Shown piece after piece: positions 7,995 through 16,624 of a stretch of 44,585 nt of DNA (position 1 is its first letter; the number at the start of each line of letters is the position of its first letter). The position numbers were made by a program, and so were the translations under genes. The stretch spans positions 1 to 44,585 of the forward strand of contig JAKLDR010000027.1 in assembly GCA_022703445.1 (NCBI GenBank), written 5' to 3'. This DNA comes from Planctomycetota bacterium. GTDB lineage: Bacteria; Planctomycetota; SZUA-567; JAKLDR01. The notes beneath the pieces were generated by a model. That model did no database searches. It saw nothing but the letters and a program-made list of their open reading frames with translations, and was not told where the DNA came from.

Positions 7995-8873
7995 ATGGGC
8001 ACCAAGCAGAGAAAGCGCGCCAAGGCCACCCTCACCGCCGTCGAGCTCGACCGCGGCGAGACGCTCGACTTCACCCTGCGCTCAGGACGGGTCGTGACCA
8101 TCGAGCCGGCGACCACCAGCGCCAAGATCGTCCGCACTACGCTCAAGGAGCTCGGCAAGGAGGAGAAGGCCGCCCGCACCGACTTCCGCTTCAACTGTCA
8201 GTTGGTCATTGACGGCCAGACGCACCGACTCGAGCGCGAGGTCTCCACCCAGAGGAGCTTCTACGAGCCGTGGGAGATCGCGGGCGTCACCATCTGGCTC
8301 GATGCGGTGGACGACATCTTCGAGATCGTCAACGAGACCCACGGCGACTGCCGGCCGCGCCGGCACGTGCGCCTGGCCCTTCAGGACGCGACGCTCGGTA
8401 TCTGCCCCGAGCCGCTCCACCCCTGGTGCCCGCTGCCCGAGGGCGGCCTGAAGATCGAACGGTGCTTCCGCGGCGAGGACTGCTGGCTCGGCGCCTACAA
8501 CGGCGCCTCGGCGCACGGGGGGCTGGACCTCAACCACCCCAAGGGCACGCCGCTCTGGGCGCCGCTCGACCTCGACGACCAGTTCTACTTCAACAGCATG
8601 GAGATGGGCCACAACAACAACCGCTGGCGCGGCCTGCGCCGCTGGCCGGACGGGTCGGAGTGGATCCTCCAGGCCCACCACATGACGAAGCTGACCGTGC
8701 CCGAGCACACGCCGCTCCGGAAGGGTCAGCAGTTCGCCGAGGCAGCCGGGGTGTACACCGGCGCCGTCGAGCACAGCCACTTCGTCTTCAAGGTCCACGA
8801 CGAGGGAGAGACCGTACTTCTCGACCCGTGGATACTGTTCCGGCAGATGTACCTGGACGCCGGGCGACGGTGA
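7995..8873 (+). CDS. M23-like (LytM fold) protein without obvious signal peptide
   Basis: A 292-residue protein. The C-terminal half has the arrangement of M23 zinc peptidases: HGGLD (H-x3-D) in GASAHGGLDLNHPKGTPLWAPLD at about 171, and HSHF (H-x-H) near residue 259 within VEHSHFVFKVHDEG. The intervening ILQAHHMTKLTV...LRKGQQFAEAAGVYTG matches the usual core strands. M23 enzymes cut peptidoglycan cross-links. The N-terminal half (about 130 residues) is not a domain I recognise. The start MGTKQRKRAKAT is basic with no hydrophobic segment, so export is unclear. No strong ribosome-binding site precedes 7995, and a later start is possible. It may bind a small carbohydrate or peptide rather than murein. 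Confidence 0.7.
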   Translation: MGTKQRKRAKATLTAVELDRGETLDFTLRSGRVVTIEPATTSAKIVRTTLKELGKEEKAARTDFRFNCQLVIDGQTHRLEREVSTQRSFYEPWEIAGVTIWLDAVDDIFEIVNETHGDCRPRRHVRLALQDATLGICPEPLHPWCPLPEGGLKIERCFRGEDCWLGAYNGASAHGGLDLNHPKGTPLWAPLDLDDQFYFNSMEMGHNNNRWRGLRRWPDGSEWILQAHHMTKLTVPEHTPLRKGQQFAEAAGVYTGAVEHSHFVFKVHDEGETVLLDPWILFRQMYLDAGRR

Positions 8874-8920
8874 AGGAGCGGGCTCCCGCGGCAATCGGCA
8901 GCATCCAGGCCGGAATCCGC

Positions 8921-8947
8921 TTGCAGGGAATGGGCCGCTGCTAGAAT
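8921..8947 (+). promoter_or_regulatory. Putative promoter of the sulfur-transfer operon
   Basis: TTGCAG (8921-8926), 15-nt spacer, TAGAAT (8942-8947), about 110 nt before the ATG at 9057. The spacer is short, so confidence is moderate. Confidence 0.5.
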
Positions 8948-9056
8948 CCGTTCTGGAGCGTGATGCCGGCGGCGCGGGCAACGTGTCGGTCGGTCGGTAG
9001 GTCACCGCTCCAATAGCATTGGCTCTCGAGCGCATTGACTTCAGGAGGATCGCACC

Positions 9057-11084
9057 ATGAGACGGCTTCTTCTCCGCTCCCTGACCCGCCCGGTTGCGCT
9101 GCCGGCCCTGGCCCTGTGCCTGGGCGCGGCCCTGTCCGGTCCGGCCCTGGCGGCCGGCATCAAGGACAGCGAGTCCGCCTCGCACGGCGACGAGGCGGCG
9201 GGCTACCAGCTGGTCCAGACCTACACGCACCCCGGCTTCCGGGTGATGCAGTTCAGCCTGGCGGTGCTCTCGCACTACTCCTACATCCTGGCCAGCGGCA
9301 AGGACGCCCTGGTGGTCGACCCGGGCCGGGACGTCGACGCCTACCTGGCCTTCGCCAGGAAGGAGGGCCTGACCGTCCGCGGAGTGTACCTCACCCACTC
9401 CCACGCCGACTTCGTCGCCGGGCACCTGGAGCTGGCCAAGGCGGCCGGCTGCCCGGTCCACGTCAACGAGAAGAGCGCCGTGGGCTACCGGCACGAGCCG
9501 CTCCGGGAGGGCTCGGTCATCAGGGTCGGCGAGGCCGAGGTGCGCCTCCTCGAGACCCCCGGCCACACCCCGGACGGAACCTGCGGCCTGGTCTGGAGCC
9601 AGGGGAAGCCCCGGGCCATGTTCTCCGGCGACACGCTCTTCGTGGGCAGCGTCGGCCGCCCCGACCTGCTCGAGGGCACCATGTCCGCCGCGGAACTGGC
9701 CGGCATGGGCTTCGACACCTGGACCAACAAACTCTCCAAGCTGCCCGACGACCTCGCCGTGCTGCCGGCGCACGGCGCCGGATCGCTCTGCGGCGCCCAC
9801 CTGCGCGACGAGCCCAGCACGACCATCGGCCAGGAGCGGGCCTCCAACCCCTACTTCCAGCACAGGGCCCGCAGCACCTTCGTGGCCGCGGTGCTCGACG
9901 GCCTGCCCGAGGCTCCGCAGTACTTCAAGCACAACGCGGCCATGAACCGGAAGGGCCCTGAGCTGGTCGACTGGAAGGCCGCCCCCAAAGCCGCGCCGGC
10001 CGACAAGGGCCTGACCGACCCGGCCCGCAACTACGTGGTCGACCTGCGCGACGCCAAGGCCTTCGCCGCGGGCCACGTGCCCAACTCGGTGAACATCGGC
10101 CTGCGCGGGCGGCTGGAGACCTGGGTGGGCATCATGGTGCCCTGGGGCTCCAACCTGGTGCTCTGCGGCTCCGCCGCGGAGACCGCCGAGGCCGCCCGCC
10201 GCCTGCACCGCGTGGGCTACTCCGGGCGGGCCCTGGAGTTCGCGGCCTGGGAGAAGGCCGGTCTGGCGCAGAGCCGCAACGAGATGATCACCCCGGCGGC
10301 GCTGCACGCGGCCCTGCAGCGCGGCGACGCCCCCGTGGTCGTGGACGTCCGGCTGCCCAGCGAGTGGATGGCCCTGCGCATCGGCACGGTGGTCAACCTT
10401 CCGCTCAACCACCTGGCCGAGCTCTCCGCCAAGCTCGATCCCTCCCAGCCGGTGGTGGCGGTCTGCAACTCCGCCTACCGCTCGAGCATGGCCGTGGGCA
10501 TCCTCGAGCGCCGCGGATTCGGGAAAGCCTCCAGCTTGGACGGGGGCAGCGAGGCTTGGATCAAGGCCGGCCTGCCGGTCTTCGAGGCGGACAAGCTCGG
10601 CGCGCCCGCCGGCGGCGCCAGGAAGGTCGTGCGCCTGCCCGACCGGCTCGCGCCGGCCGAGCTGCAGCGGCTCATCCAGGATCTGCCCGGCACCTTCGAC
10701 CTGGTGGACATCCGCCCGCCCGAGCAGTTCGCCGACTACAGCCTGCCCGGCTCGCGCAACGCGGACATCGCCGAGGTGATCTCCAACCCCGCCTACCTGA
10801 CCGGCGCCGGGGCGCTGATCATCGCCGACCGCGACGGCTCGCTGGCCATGGCCGCCGGCGGCATCCTCAGCCAGAAGACCGAGCGCCAGATCAAGGTGCT
10901 CCACGGCGGGGTCGAGGCCTACTGGCGCGAGTTCCGGTTCCCCGCGGCGGCCGGCCCGGCGAGGAGCGCGCCTCCGGCCGGCGCGGCCCCCGCGGCTCCG
11001 CCGCCGGCCGCGGCCCCGGCCGCCCCGGCGCCGGCCCAGCCGGCCCCCGCCCAGCCGCCCAAGAAGAAGAGCGCGGGGTGCTGA
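9057..11084 (+). CDS. Exported metallo-beta-lactamase/triple-rhodanese protein (persulfide dioxygenase-like)
   Basis: A 675-residue protein with a Sec signal peptide (cut near ALA-A, about residue 32). Residues 50-300 are an ETHE1/CstB-type metallo-beta-lactamase domain: THSHADFVAGH (113-123), PGH170 and GDTLFVGSVGRPDL (191-204), with LPAHG further on. Three rhodanese domains follow: 325-405 with C370 (LVLCGS), 415-510 with C470 (VCNSAYRS), and 535-628, where A590/D591 replaces the cysteine, so the third is probably non-catalytic. An Ala/Pro-rich tail ends KKKSAGC. Family members oxidise or shuttle sulfane sulfur. AGGAGG lies 9 nt before the ATG. The stop abuts the next ATG. The predicted export is unusual for ETHE1 relatives. 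Confidence 0.88.
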   Translation: MRRLLLRSLTRPVALPALALCLGAALSGPALAAGIKDSESASHGDEAAGYQLVQTYTHPGFRVMQFSLAVLSHYSYILASGKDALVVDPGRDVDAYLAFARKEGLTVRGVYLTHSHADFVAGHLELAKAAGCPVHVNEKSAVGYRHEPLREGSVIRVGEAEVRLLETPGHTPDGTCGLVWSQGKPRAMFSGDTLFVGSVGRPDLLEGTMSAAELAGMGFDTWTNKLSKLPDDLAVLPAHGAGSLCGAHLRDEPSTTIGQERASNPYFQHRARSTFVAAVLDGLPEAPQYFKHNAAMNRKGPELVDWKAAPKAAPADKGLTDPARNYVVDLRDAKAFAAGHVPNSVNIGLRGRLETWVGIMVPWGSNLVLCGSAAETAEAARRLHRVGYSGRALEFAAWEKAGLAQSRNEMITPAALHAALQRGDAPVVVDVRLPSEWMALRIGTVVNLPLNHLAELSAKLDPSQPVVAVCNSAYRSSMAVGILERRGFGKASSLDGGSEAWIKAGLPVFEADKLGAPAGGARKVVRLPDRLAPAELQRLIQDLPGTFDLVDIRPPEQFADYSLPGSRNADIAEVISNPAYLTGAGALIIADRDGSLAMAAGGILSQKTERQIKVLHGGVEAYWREFRFPAAAGPARSAPPAGAAPAAPPPAAAPAAPAPAQPAPAQPPKKKSAGC

Positions 11085-11597
11085 ATGAGCGACGAACCTA
11101 AGAAGTACATGAACCCCTACCTGGCCGGGGTGCTCCTCGGCCTGGTGCTGCTGGCCTCCTTCCTGATTTTGGGCGCGGGGCTGGGAGCCTCCTCGGGCTT
11201 GGCCCGCATCGGGGCGTTCGCCGAGGGCTGCATCTTCCCGGGCCACGTGCGCGCCAGCGAGTACTTCGGCAAGTGGGCCGAGAACCCGCTGGGCTACTAC
11301 CTGGTCTTCATGCTCGCCGGCACCTTCCTGGGCGGGCTGGTCTCCGCGCTGCTGGCTGGCCGCATCAAGGTCGGCGTGGAGCGGGGCGCGGCCTTCTCCG
11401 CGCGCAACCGGCTGCTCCTGGCCCTGGTCGGCGGAGTGATCGTCGGCTTCGCCAGCCGGCTGGCCCAGGGTTGCACCTCGGGCCAGGCGCTCACCGGCAG
11501 CGCCCTGCTGCTCTCCGGAAGCCTGGTCTTCCTGATCTGCGTCTTCGCCGGGGGCTATGCCGCCGCCTGGTTCGTGAGGAGGCAGTGGCATGATTGA
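11085..11597 (+). CDS. YeeE/YedE family sulfur permease, short subunit
   Basis: A 170-residue membrane protein with about four hydrophobic segments and the family motif SRLAQGCTSGQALTG (124-138). Its C130 corresponds to the cysteines lining the thiosulfate path in TsuA/YeeE. The start codon directly follows the upstream stop and the 3' end overlaps the next gene by 8 nt, so the three proteins should be made together. It probably pairs with the YeeE domain of the next protein, as in two-part PmpA/PmpB-type systems. Confidence 0.88.
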   Translation: MSDEPKKYMNPYLAGVLLGLVLLASFLILGAGLGASSGLARIGAFAEGCIFPGHVRASEYFGKWAENPLGYYLVFMLAGTFLGGLVSALLAGRIKVGVERGAAFSARNRLLLALVGGVIVGFASRLAQGCTSGQALTGSALLLSGSLVFLICVFAGGYAAAWFVRRQWHD

Positions 11598-13584
11598 AAC
11601 GCTCTACGGCTCCGGGCGGCTGGAGGCGCCCGCGGCCTTCCTCCTGGCGCTGCTCCTGGGCGGCGGCTTCGGCTTCGCGCTGGAGCGCGCCGGCTTCGGC
11701 AGCTCCCGGCGGCTGGCCGGCATCTTCTACTTCCGGGACATGGCCGTGCTCAAGGTCATGTTCACCGCCGTGGTCACGGCCATGTTGGGACTGTCCTACC
11801 TCCAGGCCCTGGGCTGGATCGGGCCGGACCAGGTCTACCTGATGCCCAGCATCTACGGCGCCCAGATCGTCGGCGGGCTGGTCTTCGGGGCCGGCTTCGT
11901 GATGGGCGGCTGGTGCCCGGGCACCGCCGCGGTGGGCGCGGCCTCCGGCAAGCTCGACGCCCTGGTCTTCCTGGGCGGGGCGGTGCTGGGCGGAGTGCTC
12001 TTCAACGAGCTCTTCACCGCCGTGGCCCCGCTCTACGCGTGGGGCGACAGCGGCGTGTCCATGGCCTTCGCGGCCCTGGGCATGAGCCGCGCGGGCTTCG
12101 CCTTCCTCTTCGTGCTGGTCGCGGTGGGCTGCTTCTGGGGCGCCGAGATCGTCGAACGGCGCGTCTCCGGGACGGGGGAGTTCCTGGGCAGCCGCTTCCT
12201 GAAGGCCTTCAGCCTGATCCTGGTGGTGCTCGCCGCCGGGCTCTTCATCTTCCCGTCCGGCAGGGGCGCCGCGGCGGCAGCCGCTCCACCGGCGGCGTCC
12301 GCCCCGGGGGAGGCCGAGCTGCTCCGCGGGGTCGAGGCTGCCGCCGACCACGTCGAGCCCGAGGACCTGGCCGACCGGATGATGCGCGGCGAGGAGGGGC
12401 TCCTGGTCGTGGACGTCCGCCCGGCGGCGGAGTACGCGGGCTTCCGCCTGCGCGGGGCGGTCAACGTGCCCATCGCGGAGCTGGCCGCCTTCCTGGAGCC
12501 GCGCAGGAACCAGGGCACGGTGGTGCTCTACTCCAACGGCATGGTCCACCCCGCTCAGGCCCGCGACTCGCTGGCCCGGGCCGGGCACGCCAACGTCTTC
12601 ATCCTGACCGACGGGCTGGAGGGCTTCGCCGAACGCTGCCTCAAACCGGCCAGCCTGCGCCCCGGGGCGGTGACCCCGGCCGAGGCCGCGCGGATCAACG
12701 CCTGGCGCGCCTACTTCTCGAAGCCCGACGCCCCGCCGGCGCGGCCGGCCCGGGTGGAGGCCCCCAGGGCGGAGCTCCCCGGGATGGTCTCCGCCGGGTG
12801 GCTGGCGGCCAACCTGGGGCGCGCGGGCCTCAAGGCCGTCGACCTGCGCGAGCAGAAGGACTACAACGGCGGGCACATCCCCGACTCGCTCTCGCTCCAC
12901 CCCGAGAGCCTGCGCGGCAACGTCGGCGGGCTGCCCTCCATGCTGCTGCCGGCCGGGATGCTGGCGGAGCACTTCTCGCTGATGGGCATCGAGCCGGCCG
13001 ACACGGTGGTCTTCGCGTTCTCCGGCGACAAGCTCCGCGACGCCACGCTCGCCGGGATGGCCTGCGAACGGCTGGGCCACGCGCGCTGGGCGGTCCTCGA
13101 CGGCGGCTGGGAGGCGTGGCTGGCCGGGCGGCATCCGACGGACGCGCTCCTGCCCGCGGCGCGGCGCTCGAAGTACCCGGCGCCGGCGGCCGCCGACCGC
13201 TTCACCGTGGACTACCGCACCGTGCTGGCCGAGCTGGGGCCCGGGACGGTCATCATCGACGTCCGGCCGGCGGACTTCTACTCGGGGAAGAAGCGCGACG
13301 AGGCCCGCGGCGGGCACATCCCCGGCGCGGTCAACCGCGACTTCGCGCTGGACCTGGCCCCCAAGGGCTCGGCCGGGAGCCTGATGCCGACCGAGGAGCT
13401 GGCCGCGGCCTACGCGGCGCTGATCCCCTCGAAGGACTCCCCGGTGATCGTCCACTGCCGCACCGGGCACCAGGCCAGCCAGACCTTCTTCGTCCTCAAG
13501 CACGTGCTCGGCTACCGCAGCGTGCGCTGGTACGACGCCGGCTGGACGGAGTGGGCGGCGCGGGCGGAGCTGCCGGTGGAGTAG
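11590..13584 (+). CDS. YeeE/YedE permease fused to three rhodanese domains
   Basis: A 664-residue protein. Residues 1-222 are a YeeE/YedE transport domain (ALERAGFGSSRRLAGIFYFRD, GGWCPGTAAVGAASG with C109) ending in a last membrane segment (207-222). An Ala/Pro linker leads to three rhodanese domains. Domain 1 (255-350) reads VVLYSNGM, with Ser315 where the cysteine belongs. Domain 2 (398-515) reads FAFSGDKLRD, also without cysteine. Domain 3 (538-662) has an intact VHCRTGHQ loop (C623). Domains 2 and 3 together resemble a two-domain thiosulfate sulfurtransferase, inactive N-half and active C-half. The fusion would deliver transported sulfane sulfur straight to a sulfurtransferase; which side of the membrane the rhodaneses face depends on segment count. 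Confidence 0.87.
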   Translation: MIETLYGSGRLEAPAAFLLALLLGGGFGFALERAGFGSSRRLAGIFYFRDMAVLKVMFTAVVTAMLGLSYLQALGWIGPDQVYLMPSIYGAQIVGGLVFGAGFVMGGWCPGTAAVGAASGKLDALVFLGGAVLGGVLFNELFTAVAPLYAWGDSGVSMAFAALGMSRAGFAFLFVLVAVGCFWGAEIVERRVSGTGEFLGSRFLKAFSLILVVLAAGLFIFPSGRGAAAAAAPPAASAPGEAELLRGVEAAADHVEPEDLADRMMRGEEGLLVVDVRPAAEYAGFRLRGAVNVPIAELAAFLEPRRNQGTVVLYSNGMVHPAQARDSLARAGHANVFILTDGLEGFAERCLKPASLRPGAVTPAEAARINAWRAYFSKPDAPPARPARVEAPRAELPGMVSAGWLAANLGRAGLKAVDLREQKDYNGGHIPDSLSLHPESLRGNVGGLPSMLLPAGMLAEHFSLMGIEPADTVVFAFSGDKLRDATLAGMACERLGHARWAVLDGGWEAWLAGRHPTDALLPAARRSKYPAPAAADRFTVDYRTVLAELGPGTVIIDVRPADFYSGKKRDEARGGHIPGAVNRDFALDLAPKGSAGSLMPTEELAAAYAALIPSKDSPVIVHCRTGHQASQTFFVLKHVLGYRSVRWYDAGWTEWAARAELPVE

Positions 13585-13626
13585 CTCCGCCTTCCCCGGC
13601 CCCGGCGCGCCGAGACGCCCGGACTC

Positions 13627-16482
13627 CTACCCGACTGTCAGCTCCACGCTCAGGACCTGCCCCGGCGCGACCGTCACCGGCACCGCGCCTGCGGAGACGG
13701 GGAGCTCCGCCAGGGGCTTCTCCTCCAGCGTAACGCTGCGCGCCCGGACCACGGGGCGGGAGACCCTGATCGCCGCGCGGACCTGGCCTGAGGTCGGGTT
13801 GAAGCAGCGCAGGACGAACGCCCGGCCGTCCTCGCTCTGCTTCAGCGCCGTCACCACCAGGTCGTCGGAGTCGACTCCCGCGAAGGAGACGCCCGCGAAG
13901 GGCAGCTCGCCGCGGTGCGCGGTGCACTGGACGACGCGGAGCGGCACGGTGAAATCCCGGGCCTCGCGCCAGACCCGGTCGGACCGGCAGTCGCCGGCGT
14001 GCGGGTGGACGGCATAGCGGGACTCGTGCTCGCCGGGGAGCTGGGCGAGCGGCTGCGGCGTGTAGGTGTCGGCCACGCCGCCGGCCGCGCCGAAGCTCCG
14101 CAACAGGGTGAGCGCGATGCTGCGGCTCTCGTCGCCGAGGACCTCGTACTCGGGAATCCCGGCGTGGAGCACGGCCAGCGCCCGCCCGGCGCCGTCGGAG
14201 AGGTCCACGAAGGACTGCGCCGGCCAGGTGCGGAGCGCCTCCTCGTGCCAGCCGCGCGAGTCGGGCCGCGCCACCGGCCGCTCGACGATGTCGAAGGGGC
14301 TGTCGGCGCTGTGCCGCTCGGCGCGCACACCGGTCGGGAAGACGGCGCGCAGCCGGTGGTCGCGGATCGTGTTCCAGACCCGCGTCCGGAACTCCAGGCG
14401 CCTCGCGCCCTTCTCGAGCGACACCTCGGTGACCATCCGGAGCGCCGCGCGCCGGGCCGAGCGGCCCGGCCGCTGGGTCTCGATGAAGCGCGCGATGTTC
14501 GGGATGTGGATGTCGAGCCCGGCCTCCAGGCCCTCGGGCAGGCTCCACTCCCGCTCGATCCGGTAGACGCTGACCACCGGTCCAGCGGTCACGAGGCTGA
14601 CCGCCGCCGGCTGCCCCAGCGTGGTGAAGACCGCGTCGCGCTTGGGGGCGACGTGCATCAGCGGCCCGCCCTCCTCGCCACCGTCCTCGAAGTACCCGAG
14701 GTTCCGGAACTCCCGTCCGGTGGCCTTGTCGAGGAGGTCGACGGTGCCGTCGCCGTTGACGACGGCGCGCAGATGCTCGTTCTCGAGGACGTTGGCCCGC
14801 GGGCTCAGCGTCGTGAGCGGACGATAGTCCCGGGGGACGAACCGGGCGGTGAAGCCGCGGCAGCCCATGGCCGGCAGTTCGCCGGCAGGGAAGGCCAGCC
14901 GGAAGCGCACCGCCGGGAACTTGTCGCCGCCGGCCACCGGCATCCGCGCGCTGACCAGGCGGTCGTCGAACTCCAGCACCTGGCAATCGACCTCGCGCCC
15001 CGCGGCGTCGCGGAGCTCGACCGAGCCGGGCTCGCGGTAGCCGCCGGGTCTCTGCCCCGTAACGTCGTGCGGGAAGTCGACGAAGCATTCGGCGGCGCCG
15101 CTGGCGGGTTGGGCGTGCGGGTTGAAGACCAGCAGCCCGACCTCCTTGGGCGAGAGGTGCGAGGCGTCGACCTTCGCGGCCAGGCCGCTGAGCGCGTTGC
15201 GGGTTACGGTCTCGCCGATGTCCTCGACGGTGCGGTAGCGCTCCTCGGTGGCCAGGGTCACGCGGTCGACGTGGCAGCCGCCGACCCCGTCGTGCTGCTG
15301 GTTCTGGCAGAGCGCCTTCCAGGCCGCGTCCAGGAAGGCCCGCGGATAGGCGGCGCCGTGCAGGGCGGCCCAACATGCGGCCGGCTCGGCCCAGCTTCCG
15401 AGGCAGATCTGGGCGCGGTGGTTGGCGAGCTTCACGTTCATCCGCGCCGAGTAGACCCCGGCGAGGAGAGCGGTGCCGTCCGGGTCGGTCGCGTGGACGT
15501 CCAGGCGCTCGCCCCTGAGCACGGGGAGCTTCCCCATGAGCCCCTGGGCCTCGAGCGACTTCCGGACGCCCGCCATGAAGGCCGGCATCGAGGATATCTC
15601 GATGCGTTCGCCGCCCCCGAGCCGGGCGTTGAGCTCGTCCACGAGGTCGGCCACCGCCGGGTCGGGGATGTCCAGGTCCGTGCCCTGCAGGAAGAGCAGG
15701 TGTTCGGTGGAGCTCCTGGGCTCGAGCGAGGCGCGCAGTTCGGCCAGGCCCTTGGCGGCGGCATCGAGGTCGCGGGCGTTGGGGCGGTCGACGATGCGGT
15801 GGTTGGTCTCGGCCGAGCGCGGATCGCAGACGTTGGTGAGGAAGCCCGCCGAGCCAGTCCGGTCGCAGACCGCCCGCCCCGCTCCGCGGCGCCAGGGCTG
15901 GTAGACCATCGACCAGAAGTTGAGGCGGTTGTGCTTTCCGAAGCCGATCCCGAGCAGCCGGCTCCCGTCCGGGCCCTCCCAGTGGTACTCGAAGCGCTCC
16001 AGCCGCGACTGGTCGAGCCCGCGGTAGAACATGATCGTGTCCATCCCGAACTGCCGGTAGATCTGCGGCAGCTGCGAGATCTGGCCCCAGGAGAAGACGT
16101 TGTAGGCCGCCTTCATCACGCCGCCGGCCTCGGCGGCCAGGCGGTGGCCGATGAGCAGGTTGCGGACGATGGACTCGCCGCTGGCCAGGTACAGCGCCGG
16201 CAGCGTGTACCATGGCCCGACGAAGAGCCGCCCGGCGCGGACCAGCGCGCGCAGGCGCTCGCGGTTCTCCGGCCGCTTCTCGAGGTAGTCGTCGACGATG
16301 GCCGCCTGGGAGTCGGCCAGGAAGGACCGGAAGCGCGGATCCTTCTCCATGGTGTCGATGAGCAGGTCCATGGCCTCGACCAGCCGCATCTGGGTCTCGC
16401 CGAAGGACCAGCGCCACTCGCGGTCCCAGTGGGTGTTGATGACCAGGTGCATGGTCCGCGGAGTCGTCTTGGAGGCATTCAT
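13627..16482 (-). CDS. Glycoside hydrolase family 38 (alpha-mannosidase-like), nucleophile apparently lost
   Basis: A 951-residue protein with no signal peptide, of GH38 length and MngB-like sequence. The N-terminal metal motif NTHWDREW gives zinc ligands H18 and D20. The loop GPWYT...SGESIVRNL (89-109) matches MngB, but the position of the nucleophile Asp (GPWYTQTD in MngB) is Ala96, and no Asp lies nearby. The later zinc-site histidine is present as QQHDGVGG (H397). The PDSFG segment of active enzymes reads NVFSWGQ. The zinc site is therefore partly kept while the catalytic Asp is missing, implying altered chemistry or a binding role. It is the last gene of the minus-strand glycan locus, 142 nt after the sulfatase. 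Confidence 0.85.
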   Translation of the reverse strand: MNASKTTPRTMHLVINTHWDREWRWSFGETQMRLVEAMDLLIDTMEKDPRFRSFLADSQAAIVDDYLEKRPENRERLRALVRAGRLFVGPWYTLPALYLASGESIVRNLLIGHRLAAEAGGVMKAAYNVFSWGQISQLPQIYRQFGMDTIMFYRGLDQSRLERFEYHWEGPDGSRLLGIGFGKHNRLNFWSMVYQPWRRGAGRAVCDRTGSAGFLTNVCDPRSAETNHRIVDRPNARDLDAAAKGLAELRASLEPRSSTEHLLFLQGTDLDIPDPAVADLVDELNARLGGGERIEISSMPAFMAGVRKSLEAQGLMGKLPVLRGERLDVHATDPDGTALLAGVYSARMNVKLANHRAQICLGSWAEPAACWAALHGAAYPRAFLDAAWKALCQNQQHDGVGGCHVDRVTLATEERYRTVEDIGETVTRNALSGLAAKVDASHLSPKEVGLLVFNPHAQPASGAAECFVDFPHDVTGQRPGGYREPGSVELRDAAGREVDCQVLEFDDRLVSARMPVAGGDKFPAVRFRLAFPAGELPAMGCRGFTARFVPRDYRPLTTLSPRANVLENEHLRAVVNGDGTVDLLDKATGREFRNLGYFEDGGEEGGPLMHVAPKRDAVFTTLGQPAAVSLVTAGPVVSVYRIEREWSLPEGLEAGLDIHIPNIARFIETQRPGRSARRAALRMVTEVSLEKGARRLEFRTRVWNTIRDHRLRAVFPTGVRAERHSADSPFDIVERPVARPDSRGWHEEALRTWPAQSFVDLSDGAGRALAVLHAGIPEYEVLGDESRSIALTLLRSFGAAGGVADTYTPQPLAQLPGEHESRYAVHPHAGDCRSDRVWREARDFTVPLRVVQCTAHRGELPFAGVSFAGVDSDDLVVTALKQSEDGRAFVLRCFNPTSGQVRAAIRVSRPVVRARSVTLEEKPLAELPVSAGAVPVTVAPGQVLSVELTVG

Positions 16483-16524
16483 GTCTTCGCTTCCCCTGGG
16501 AGGGCACCGCCTCTTCCCCGGCCG

Positions 16525-16544
16525 CCGTGCGGATCACCGCACGG
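16525..16544. promoter_or_regulatory. Perfect 8-bp palindromic hairpin upstream of the GH38 gene
   Basis: CCGTGCGG-ATCA-CCGCACGG in the sulfatase/GH38 gap, 43 nt before the GH38 start, with no T-run. It may be an operator or a transcript-processing/attenuation hairpin; nothing decides between these. Confidence 0.4.
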
Positions 16545-16624
16545 TCGCCCGCGGCGGTCATTCGTGTTCATTTGAGCACCCAGATCACAGAACGCCCCGA
16601 GAACTCTCAGCATGGCTTTCGCCT

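Noticed and set aside
8082..11591. Long minus-strand frame opposite the sulfur operon
   Set aside because: Same antisense artefact; the plus-strand genes have motifs, ribosome-binding sites and tight spacing.
13585..13626. Bidirectional terminator between the convergent sulfur operon and GH38 gene
   Set aside because: The 42-nt gap has no convincing stem with a T-run on either strand.
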